DNA of 64,000 nt from Nematopogon swammerdamellus (Eukaryota; Arthropoda; Insecta; Lepidoptera; Adelidae): positions 12,549,741-12,613,740 of the forward strand of contig OX336348.1 of NCBI GenBank assembly GCA_946902875.1, in the 5' to 3' direction. Positions 37,401 to 49,400 of this stretch are shown piece after piece; position 1 is the first letter of the stretch, and each line of letters opens with the position of its first letter. The position numbers were made by a program, and so were the translations under genes. Below the pieces are notes generated by a model. It made no database searches. It saw only the letters and a list, made by a program, of their open reading frames with translations, and was not told where the DNA came from.

Positions 37401-40400
37401 CTGCCCCCAAGGCGGCGTACTGTCGCCCCTACTCTGGAACTTAGTAGTTGATGATCTCATTAGGCAACTGAACGAGAATGGCTACTACACGATAGGATAC
37501 GCAGACGACCTGGCAATCCTAATAAATGGATTATTTGAGGGAACCCTGTGCAACATGACTCAGGGCGCTCTCAGGATCGTCGAAAAATGGTGTGAGGACT
37601 ATTCACTTAATGTTAACCCCAACAAAACAGAGATGGTCCTCTTCACCAACAGAAGGAGACTGGGCGCTATGCAGCTTCCCAGACTCTTCAACACACAACT
37701 GACTCTATCGCCAGAGGTAAAGTATCTAGGTGTAATCCTAGACTCCAAACTCAACTGGTCGAAACATCTGGAATACAAGCTAAAGAAGGCAAGCATATCC
37801 TTCTGGCAATGCCAGAGGCTCATGGGTAAATCATGGGGTCTCCGGCCAAAGATAGCTCTCTGGCTATATACAGCAGTCATCAGACCTACGGTAACATATG
37901 GTGCAGTAGTCTGGTGGCCCAGGACAAAGCTGAGCACAGGAGTCGAGAAGCTACAGCGACTCCAAAGACTGGCGTGCGTGGCAACAACAGGTTGCATGTG
38001 CACAACTCCGACTACAGCTATGGAGGTAATACTATCTTTAGTACCACTAGACCTGTACGTACAACAGGAGGCTGCGTCAGCGGCGGTGAGACTCAGAACT
38101 CTGGGACTCTGGCACACTAACGCCACACTGCCACACACAAAGCTTCTTCAGAAGGTAACAGCGGAGATACCGCTACTGGCGGCCTGCTGTGACCGCATAC
38201 CCAAACTGTACGTATTTGAGAGATCATACACTATCAACCTGGCCGGATAGGCCAAAGACCAATCAGAGGAGCTACACATATACACCGATGGCTCCAAGAC
38301 GAAGACAGGCACAGGTGCTGCAGCGCACTCCCTGGACCTAAACATCAACAGGTACACTTACCTCGGACAACACAACTCAATATTCCAGGCAGAATGTGTT
38401 GGGATCATTGAAGCAGCTACAATAGTGGCCCAGCGGAACATGGAGGGACACAGCATCAAGATACTGTCGGACAGCGCCTCAGTACTAGCGGCGCTGAACG
38501 GCCGTATAATGAGCTCAGGACTTATCCATCAATGTCACCTCGCGCTGGAGGCCATTGCTACAGGAAACAAGGTAACGCTACAGTGGATAAAGGGCCACAG
38601 CGGATCCCGGGGGAACGATGCTGCTGATGAACTCGCGAAGAGGGGATCCAGCAGCAAACCAGAAGGACCCGAACCTCTAGTACCACTACCACACAACCAA
38701 CTGAAAAGTTGGATACACAAACGTACGTATCAACTACACATAGACAGATGGGCAGCGGGCAGTGACTGCAGACAGGCGAGGGAGGCAATGGCGAAGCCGG
38801 ACCTCCGTCTCGCCAAGACGCTGCTCCGTGTCCATAGATCAAAACTACGCATAGTGATAGGTATGCTTACTGGCCACTGTACACTTAACAGACACCTCTA
38901 TGTAATTGGAGTAACGGACAGTCCACTGTGCAGAGCATGCCTGCAGGCGGACGAGACACCCACCCACGTGCTGCTGGAGTGCGAGGAGTTGGCAGACATA
39001 AGGGCGAAGGAGCTGGGAGGCCCTACTACACTTCGAGAGGCGTGCCAGGACCCAAGGAGAGTGTGCCGCCTCCTGGAAGAACTCGGCTGGATGGATTAAG
39101 GCCGTAGGACGCGCAAAAGGCCTGCATGGAAGCGGGCTTAGGCGCGGAGAACGAGTCCACTATCATCATCATCATCATCATCAGCGTGCACGAACGCAGC
39201 GTCGTTCGCGCGCGAATGAGTTCATGCATGTTTATTAGTTGGCGTTCGAGAGGAGCATCTCGCACGAAGTTATAAAAGAAGCCCTGCCCTGCCCTGGCAC
39301 ACGCTGAGCCGATTGGCCAATTTTGCATAAATTAAGAATTGTATATAAAATGTAAATAGGTTAAGTTAGTTATTATGCAAAATAAACGATTATCTTATCT
39401 TATCTTACCTTAAGTTTGTTGGTGCAAAAAAGTTTTCTTTGTGGTTTTTGGTTGTTTACGGCACCATGACAAAGTGGACTGATGTGCAAATGATTAAGTT
39501 ATCTTTATATACTCATCCATTTTCTTATCCACATAGATCTCAGATGACTCCCTTCTTATACCTATTACTAGGTGGTAGGGTTTAACCCGCCAGAGTTGAT
39601 ACCACCGCACTGAATGAAAGCTCGGTCGAAACAGCAATGTAAATAGTTTGTGCTTTCCGTACAGTTCAGTGTAGGCGGCACGACCGAAGGGAAGCACTGA
39701 CATGGCACCTAGTTTACCCGGTGTTATGGTTTGACATCACGGATGTTGTAGGTGATGTAGCCAACAGTGTCAGTTTCCATAAAAAGCAGATCTTTTCTGT
39801 TTTTTTTTTTCTTCTTAATTTTGTTTTAATCAAACGTCGTGCTATAATAAACGCTAAAATTGTATCAATCCAATACACGCCAAACCTTCGTCTACAGACT
39901 CATTTTTGTAACTGACCAATAGAGAAACACAGACGAGCTCGAACGAAATGTGGAATAGTGTAAACAGTTCGACGAGCGCTTCACGAAAGCGAGTTTTATC
40001 GTTGGAGAAGGCGACATGCTTCTCGTGTGTGAAACCTCGCATCGTGTCAACGTACCAACGTGTAGATGTGGGGGCATCAAGTGTGATGGTGGATGATACC
40101 TGCCGTTGAAGTTCCACTCGTACGCGTAGGCGACGACCTGCAGCAGCAGACTAACGCCACCCAGCTTCACCAGCTCCTCCACCGGCGCCCAGCGGCTCCA
40201 CGCCACGCTCTGCAGCAGCTCGATCTGAGACTGGATCTCCTCTGGAGATGATTTCGATGCCTGCACGCACAATGTGTACAATCCATTATTTTAATAATCT
40301 GTACCGTGTGGCGCCGGTACTTTAAAAGAATAGCCCCACTGCATCTCTACCCGTGTATGTCGTAAAAGGCGACTAAGGGACATGACTCCCTTCTTATATT

Positions 40401-43400
40401 AGTAGGTGGTAGGGTTAAGCCCGCCCGGGTCGGTAACACCGCACTGAATGAAAGGTCGGTCGAAACGGCTATGTAAATAGTTTGTCTTTTCCGTCCAGTT
40501 CAGTGTAGCCGGCGCGACCGAAGGGAAGCACTGACGCGGCACCTAGTTCACCCGGTGTTATGGGCTGACATCACGGATGTTGTAGGTGATGGAGCCAACC
40601 GTGTCAGGTTCCATAAAAAAAATTCACAGATCTCGTGCATTACACGACCTTCGAGGTACATTGAAAATGAACTCAACAAAATAAAAAAACAGTATTACAT
40701 TTATGTATTTTTTATTATTTTTCAAACACACAAACAGCTTAAAAAATTTAAACTAAAATTTAGACAAAAAAAGAAATACTAATAAAAATAAATATCAACT
40801 CATAAAAATATAGAATAGGTTAGGTAGCGACGCATCTTCTAACCTAACCTATATTACATTAAATACATATTTATTTACTAGTTTTTGCCCGTGGCTTCGC
40901 TACAAACATCCAAACATACAAATATCCAAACATACAAACATCCAAATATACAAACATCCAAACATACAAACATCCAAACTTTCACACTTAGCTCGCGGCA
41001 TCGTACGATACTGAGTCAGTGCGCGGCGAGCACGTATCTCTAATACCAACCCACTGCGCGAGTTACGTCACCCACACGCGCGCGTCGCGTAATGCGTGCT
41101 GCATGTGCGCCGCCTAGGTACCTCCACAACCTCAGGCGTCGCGAATTTCGGAAAGGTTATGACCTAAAATGTTCCAAATTTCATTGCCTCGAGTGCTTTT
41201 TATCAGATTTAAAAAATTCCGTCTGGTTCTCGAGATATCCGGGTTTTACTGCGAAAAGGCTTAATTTTTCGGACCAAAAATTCATGTTTTTTTCCAATTT
41301 TGAAAAAAGTTTTTGACTTTTCCAAAATTTGTTTATACCATCTTAAAGCCCTTAAATTTCCGCGTCTATTGAGTCCTAATAGATTTTCGTATCTCAAACC
41401 TGCCAAGTTCCAAGGGGCTACGACACCCGAGTTACCGCGAAAATCAATAAAAAGGCGCCGCTCCAGGTACACCCACCGCCCCCGCCTATCACTCCCACGA
41501 AAAAAGTGTAATGACATAAAATGATCCCCGTCTCAATATCTCTTTTTTTTCTGTTGTTCCTTTCGGCAACATGGCAATCTGTTTCAAAAACAATAAGCCA
41601 CTTATTTGTTTGATTTAAATCAATCTGTATATGTTGTAAAAATACAACTTAAATAAATTTTTTTGGAAGTTCCTAATTTTGAAAGATTCAGACGGAATAC
41701 TCCCATTAACTTGTGGAAAATCTGTTGCTCAATCTCGAGATATCGTTCCGTTTCAGTCGCACATGTTGAAGGCCACCCTCTCCGCTCAACGCCAGTGCAA
41801 GTTCATTTACGTGTTGTGATAGTCTCTTTTGATATTGTACGCTGTACTGGACTATTTCTTGCTTGACAGTCTTTATGTTAAGATCGAGGTATATATATTT
41901 GTTGCTGATGCATTGTGGGATATTCAAGATAGTTCTCAAGGTTTTGCTTTGGAATCTCTCAAGTATTTCGATTGGAGACTTGCTCTGGTTTGCTTTTATT
42001 CTCCACCGTTTAAGCCATTTTTCTACTTCGTCTAAATATTATTATTATTGGGGTATGGTATATTTGGGGTATTATTGGGGTATGATCTGAGCTTAAATCG
42101 GTACATGATTCCGGCCAATATCTCTAGGCCATTGTTTGTTTTTCGATTTTAGACCTCGTTCACGAGATATCAAAGAATTTCGGGGGGGGGTGTTAAAAAT
42201 CATGGTATTTTTTCGGTTTTTTCCAATTAAAAAAAAAGCTTTCGACTCGCCGCTGTGCCGCGCGATGTGAGCGGCGCGCAGCCGCAGGTGCGCCTCCAGG
42301 TAGCGCTTGAGTGCGACGCACACGTGCCGCACGATCTGTCGCGCCGCGCACGTCTCGTCGTCGGACACGGTCGCCTCCTTCTCCTCCGAGCCGAGGATAG
42401 AGATAGTTGTAATGAGGTGAGAGATGTTGTAGTATAGAGACCTTGTACGGCGGCACCTCCGGCACAATCTCGCCGCTGTGCCGCGCGATGTGAGCGGCGC
42501 GCAGCCGCAGGCGCGCCTCCAGGTAGCGCTTGAGTGCGACGCACACGTGCCGCACGATCTGTCGCGCCGCGCACGTCTCGTCGTCCGACACGGTCGCCTC
42601 CTCCTCCTCCGAGCCGAGGATAGAGATAGTTGTAATGAGGTGAGAGATGTTGTAGTATAGAGACCTTGTACGGCGGCACCTCCGGCACAATCTCGCCGCT
42701 GTGCCGCGCGATGTGAGCGGCGCGCAGCCGCAGGCGCGCCTCCAGGTAGCGCTTGAGTGCGACGCACACGTGCCGCACGATCTGTCGCGCCGCGCACGTC
42801 TCGTCGTCCGACACGGTCGCCTCCTCCTCCTCCGAGCCGAGGATAGAGATAGTTGTAATGAGGTGAGAGATGTTGTAGTATAGAGACCTTGTACGGCGGC
42901 ACCTCCGGCACAATCTCGCCGCTGTGCCGCGCGATGTGAGCGGCGCGCAGCCGCAGGTGCGCCTTCAGGTAGCGCTTGAGTGTGACGCACACGTGCTGCA
43001 CGATCTGTCGCGCCGCGCACGTCTCGTCGTCCGACACGGTCGCCTCCTCCTCCTCCGAGCCGAGGATAGAGATAGTTGTAATGAGGTGAGAGATGTTGTA
43101 GTATAGAGACCTTGTACGGCGGCACCTCCGGCACAATCTCGCCGCTGTGCCGCGCGATGTGAGCGGCGCGCAGCCGCAGGTGCGCCTCCAGGTAGCGCTT
43201 GAGTGCGACGCACACGTGCCGCACGATCTGTCGCGCCGCGCACGTCTCGTCGTCCGACACGGTCGCCTCCTCCTCCTCCGAGCCGAGGATCGGCAGCGTC
43301 GATATCACGTTGTACAGCTTGCGGAGGCCGTCCTGCCATCAAACAGTGTTGTCGCGTAATTATCAGTGATCGGCGTAGGTAGTGCCATTTGGGGGTCATT

Positions 43401-46400
43401 GTCTTCTTTTTGTTGCAGCCAGTGAAATCTGTAATTTGGTTTGTTTTTTTATCTCGTAGATATTATGTTAGATATTTATGTAATGCTGTTGATTTAATTA
43501 AAATTAAATAAATAAATAGACAATTTTAAGTTGGTATGACAGGGCTTAATTTAGATTTTTTTAATTCGGGGGCTAACCTGTCGCCTTTTAGCACAGAACC
43601 TTAATGTTCTTGTTATATTCGGTATAATAACTCATATTCTGTGAAAATTTCAACATGCTAGTTATTACGGTTCCAAAGATACAGCGAGTTGGTCAGCCTC
43701 GGTAGCTCAGTGGTTCGGTCGGTCAACTGTTTTTAAGCAACCCTGAGCGCAGCCAGTACTTGGATGGATGACCGCTCGACCGTTGGAGGCTGACCGTGGT
43801 TGAGATTCCACGTAAAACTGTAGGTCCCTTCCCTTCTTACCTTACTAGGTGGTAGGGTTTATTCCGCCCGTGTTGGCACCACCGTACTGAACGTAACGTC
43901 GGTCGAAACGGCTATGTAAATACTTCGTATTTTACGTCCAGTTCAGTGTAGCCGGCATGAAATGAAGAGAAGCACTGACATGGCACCTAGTTCATCCGGT
44001 GTTATGGCCTAACATCACGGATGTTGTAGGTGATGGAGCCAACCGTGTCTGTTTCCATAAAAAAAAGGACAAGATGCCGCGCATAAGGGCGACAGGCTAG
44101 CAACCACTCACCTCGGCGCGGTCCTTCCACCGAGTCACGCAGCAGGTGGGACTTCGTGCCTTACTTGCTGCTTTATAGTTATCATGTCATAATACATTGC
44201 TCGGCATTTCTTTGACCGATAAAATCCGTAACGACGTGATATGTCAAAGAACTAAGGTAGTCGAAATTGCTAAGAAAATAAGCAAGCTGAAGTGGCAGTG
44301 GGCTGGGCACATCTGTCGCAGACCCGACAACCGATGGGGTAGACGGGTGATCGAATGGAGGCCACGTAGAAGCAAACGTAGAGTGGGACGCCCCCCGGCT
44401 AGGTGGACAGATGTAGCCGGTAGTGGATGGATGAGGAGAGCGGAAGACCGCGTGTGGTGGCGTGCCTAGGGAGAGGCCTATGTCTGGCAGTGGACCGATA
44501 CAGGCTGATGATGATGATGATGACTATATTGCTAAACATGGCGGTCGGTGTTGTGCTGTAATTTACAAGATCACTTGCAGCGCAACACGCTACTACTCTG
44601 CTTATCCCATTTGTCATCATGATACAGTGTGTGATATGTATGTATTGTATTGTTTATTGATCATTCATATTGCAGTCAGACTGCACTAGAACTTGTCACA
44701 ATGTGTTGTCACCCACGAAGAAGAACCGATGTGAAACTTTGCAGGGTATTTTTATTTTCATACATACATATTATGACAAGTATTCTAGTGACTAGCCACA
44801 TAATAACATCGCCTACAGTCTATCGAAAACAAAGACTTCCGGCAATCATTGCCTGAGACTTATTTGGATTCACGATAAGTCGAAAGGATCTGGTCCAGCC
44901 AAAAATGGTGGCCAAATCAGCACTGATCGATCACATCAATGATTCCAGCAATGTCGTCAATACTACCTGCCAGTTATAGTTGTAAGTCATCGGCATACAA
45001 GTGATAGAGAGAAACTAAGAGTTTCGAGACAAAATTTATAAAGATTGCGAACAGTACAGGAGATAACACGCCACCTTGTGGAACACCAGCAGTTAGATCG
45101 TACCATTCAGAAAAGTCATTGTCAATTCTAACACGTTGCTGGCGACCACGAAGGTATGAGTCAAACCAATCTATTACCTCCGGAGATAAGTTAAGAGACC
45201 TCAGCATTTCCACCATGATGTCAAAGTCAACTGCATTGAAAGCGTTACTAAAGCGTTACTAGCGTTTTATTATATTTATTATCTATATTACTAATTAAAA
45301 AAACACATATTTCTTATTATATTTGGACATATTCTCGTCGTCAGATAATTGTTTTTTATATACATGTAAGAATCTTACATGGATATAACAAAAATTATCT
45401 GATGACGAAAAAATTTTGATATACATGTAAGATTCTTAGAAAAATTTTTATGTGACGACGACAATATGTCCAAATATAATAAGAAATATGTGTTTTTTTA
45501 ATTAGTAATATACATGGTTAATAAAATTGAGGTACTAATCGTACCTAGTCAAGAGTTAACTAATTATGCAGTCAGGTAAGCAGTACATACATAGGTATAC
45601 CATTCAGATAATATGCTGCCAATTAGAGCAAGCCAATGTCCACAAACAGCACCCGTTCACGAGCATCACACCAGGGCCAGCCATCGCCTCCCTCAACCGT
45701 GTTTGAGGGTGCGAGGCGACTCGTACCAAGCGTCACCGTGAGCAAAGACCTCAAAGCGATGCACTACCCCAGCGGCAACATGATATTTTTTATATTATTT
45801 ATGAGAAAGGGTCATCGAATACTATAGATCAGCGCACGAAAAAATAACTTATCTTTCAGCTGTCACTTTTCTTTGCATCAACCACACTTCGTTATACCTT
45901 ATTTTAACCTACCACGGCACTAGAGCTACCAGTTGTATCGTTTGTTGAAAGCTGCAAATTGGATGCTAACCTGATGGTCGAACTCCTCCAGGATGACGCA
46001 GAACTGGAACGAGAGGCCGAAGAACATTGTAGCGTGACAACGCCCCGAGTCGTGCGAACACTCCAGCAACCAGAGCGCGTACCTGCCGATAACAAAACAA
46101 CCGGTTTGACAAGCTACTGATATTTGCCATATACATTTGGTCAAGTTCCGATGATAGGATCCGTGAGGAAATCTTCAAACTCTTCAATTTGCATAAAGCA
46201 TGTGCATGACAAATGCATGGTCGAATAATTATATGCTGCTCCAACCGATTACAATAATTCTTTTTATTCTTCAGGGGTTGAAATAGGTTTTTAACTTGGA
46301 TTTAATTGCTATAGGTCGGTAGTTTGACGGGTCAGAGCGATCGCCCTTTTCGGGCTGAGCGAAAGCTGACTTCCAAGCTGCCGGCACGCGGCCAGTAGAG

Positions 46401-49400
46401 TACGAGAGGCGAAAGAGGCGCGTCAGTAATGGGGCCAGCTCGGGAGCACACCTTTTCAACACCAATGCAGGCACTCTGTCCGGCCCACTCGCTTTCCTGA
46501 CGTCTAGGCCAAGAATCCCCTTCCGCACAGTTCTGTCGGAACTGTACTTCTGGCATGGAGTTCTTACACCTAGGTATGGATGGAGGAGAAGCTCCCCCAT
46601 TATTCAGGTGGGAATTCCCCGCAAAAAAAAATACCAGAACGACGGCTTTACCCGACATATCAATCTAGAGACAAATAGGCGAACTGTCTCCGCATCACCT
46701 GAGCGCGACCTGTAGATGCAGGTTTACACGCGCGATTCCGACCCCAGATCCACGTGGACACAGAGAGTACTCAAGACGTGAGGTCTTCTAGACAGCGCAG
46801 GCGACGACAGCAAACAAGCAAGCAAGGCACGGGAACGGAAGGCTTCCTCCAGGGTGTACCCGGGGTAGTGCAAGTACGACGTGTCGGCTGGGCGAGATAT
46901 TTGCGTCTCCGTCAGAAAGAATAGGGCCGGCTTCGCTGTCTCCGAATGGCCGTGGACGGCAATCCCCGCACGCTTACGTCCACGCTGAATTATGTGGGGT
47001 TGTGCACCGCTGAGCAAATGTTTATTTTTTTATTTTGTGCTGCCATTATTATTCAAGGGGGGAGAGAAAGCATTGAGAGAAGCCTGCATCGATTTACGGG
47101 CAAAGCTTGGATCGTGGCTTCAACACTATGTGCTCAGGATAGTGGAGCGCCGACACGATGGACGGAAGTGGCCGCCGGGGCCCGTACTACCGGTCACCAT
47201 CCGGCACGACGGGCCACTCCGAGATAATGCGCCGGTTGACCAGGGCAGCCTCTCGTGCATGTTAGGCGGGCGGCCAGCGGAACAACCGTCTCACCAGGAA
47301 TGAACATAATATAATATGACAGAGGTGAACGCTCACCGCACGAGGTCGCCCAGCACCCTCCTCGGCAGCAGACACACGCGCTCCATGGCGTCCTCGCAGT
47401 ACGCCAGGTAGTACAGGCAAATGGAGACGCCCGTCGCGGCCACCGACGGCTGCGGCACCTCTAGGAACTTCTGTGACAGATCACATCAACATCGTTACAC
47501 ATTCGTTTTTAGTCCCGCACCGTCACTCATATTAACTTATGAATTCGGCTTACCGGTGCGACACCGCTCGACAGAGCTCGACACCGTCAGCAATTTCTGC
47601 AGGTCCGAAGAAGCAAGGAACGCAGCGAATCCAGAAGTTATACCTACCCACCACTACAATTTGAGAAGCAGGCGGGCTCCTGTCAGTGACGTGCTGGCTG
47701 CCGGAGGAGCTAGCACGTCCTCTTGAGAACGGGTCCCATAGAGGACTCGAAACGTCGAGCTGCAGCGATGCGCTCGCCATCATCGCACCGGTAAGCCGAG
47801 TTCATAAGTTAATCGTTACACATTTTGAAATCCCATTCCGCATTTTCAAGTTCATATAGAGAGAGCTTCGAAAGCGTCACTGGAGGCATCCTACAGAACA
47901 CAATATGGATAGGCAGAGAGAGAGGGAGGTCGATAGCGCGGCTGGTGGTTCCCCGCGTCCTAGTCATCGCAGACAGCTGACGAGGGCTTGTCGCGAGCCG
48001 AGACGTAACACACGCTGGAGAACTACACAGAGCGGCCGCTCGCTAGTCCCGACCTCGATTGACACCCTCCTCTGCTGCCGATGGGCCCGGATAAGTTCGG
48101 TGAAGCCATTGCAAGCTCAGTTCAACAGCTTCCTTCATGTGCTGTCGAGCTTATAACATCTCCGTGGTATCCAGATTCAGATTTTTATTCTTCCATAAAG
48201 AACACACAACATTAACAATCATTAATGGCTAGAGATGGTTTGGAGAATTGTTTAATATATACTATGGGGCTGGCAGTCGCAAGCCGGCTAAACTCCTATT
48301 CTAATAAAGATTTTAAAAAAATTCACAGATTTCGTGCCTCACACGACTATTATCGAGCACATTGGAAATGAATATACGGAATTCGAAAAAAAATGTCGTT
48401 CTGACTTTTTGACTTTTTTCAAAAAGGTTAGGCTACAAGGCAAACTCTTGACCCGATCGTCTTTGTTTTAGGCTCAAATTGTAGCTGACTAATTTGTCCA
48501 GAGGATTTTTTTCTCAAATTTTTTATATCATTCTTCGTTTCCAAAATATAGAGCGCCAAAATCAAAACTTCCATAACTTTTTTAGTTTTTTACTTTCTCG
48601 AATTTTTTTGCACCTTACAGCTCTCATGAATACGCGTCTTTTGAGCCTTTTTTGAATATCATATCTTCACAACTCTCCAAGATATATGGGGTTTTTTTGT
48701 CATGTCCCGTTCAGCAACGTAATCTTTATGGAAGAACTGGGTATGGGACCTTATAGTTTTTTTTTTTAATATAACTTATAAATATTAATTAATTTGAATC
48801 GTCGAAACGTTTACAATAGGAAAAAACCAGCCAAGTGCGAGTCGAACTCGCGCACCGAGCGTTCCGTATCGCCATGTCATGGTTAGCGCCACTCACGCCA
48901 TCTATGGTGTGTTATGAAATGCTTTATTAGTTCAAATTCATGATTAGTTAAAATGATTCATAATATTTTCGGTAGATGGCGCTATATACTTTTAGTTTTT
49001 AGTTCCTTCTATGGGAACCCCCGTGAATTTTTTACTTTTTCTTATTTTTCTTATTTGTTGTTATATCGGCCATAATAACACATTTATTCTGTGAAAATTT
49101 CAACGGGCTACCTATTACGGCTCAAGAGATACAGCCCTCGGACAGACGGACAGACATACAGACGGCGTAGGCTTAGTAATAGGGTCCCGTACCGGATACG
49201 GAACGCTTATAAAATGTATTGTGTATGGTGGTACCTGCAGGCCACCCATGTGTATGAAGTCTATAGAGAACTTCTTGTGGCAGAGGAGCGCGGCGAGGTA
49301 CTTGAGCGCCTCGAACGCGAGCCGCGAGTCGCGAGACTCGCGCACGTTCATGTAGCCCAGGATGAGACCGAGCGCGTTCTGCTCGAACACGTGGCTCAGG

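Noticed and set aside
36077..39328. Minus-strand frames opposite the large LINE
   Set aside because: Antisense shadows of the RT-RNase H frame.
42093..43399. Long overlapping minus-strand frames (228-371 codons) and plus-strand 60-codon frames
   Set aside because: Artefacts of reading the 223-bp E7 array in shifted frames or on the opposite strand.
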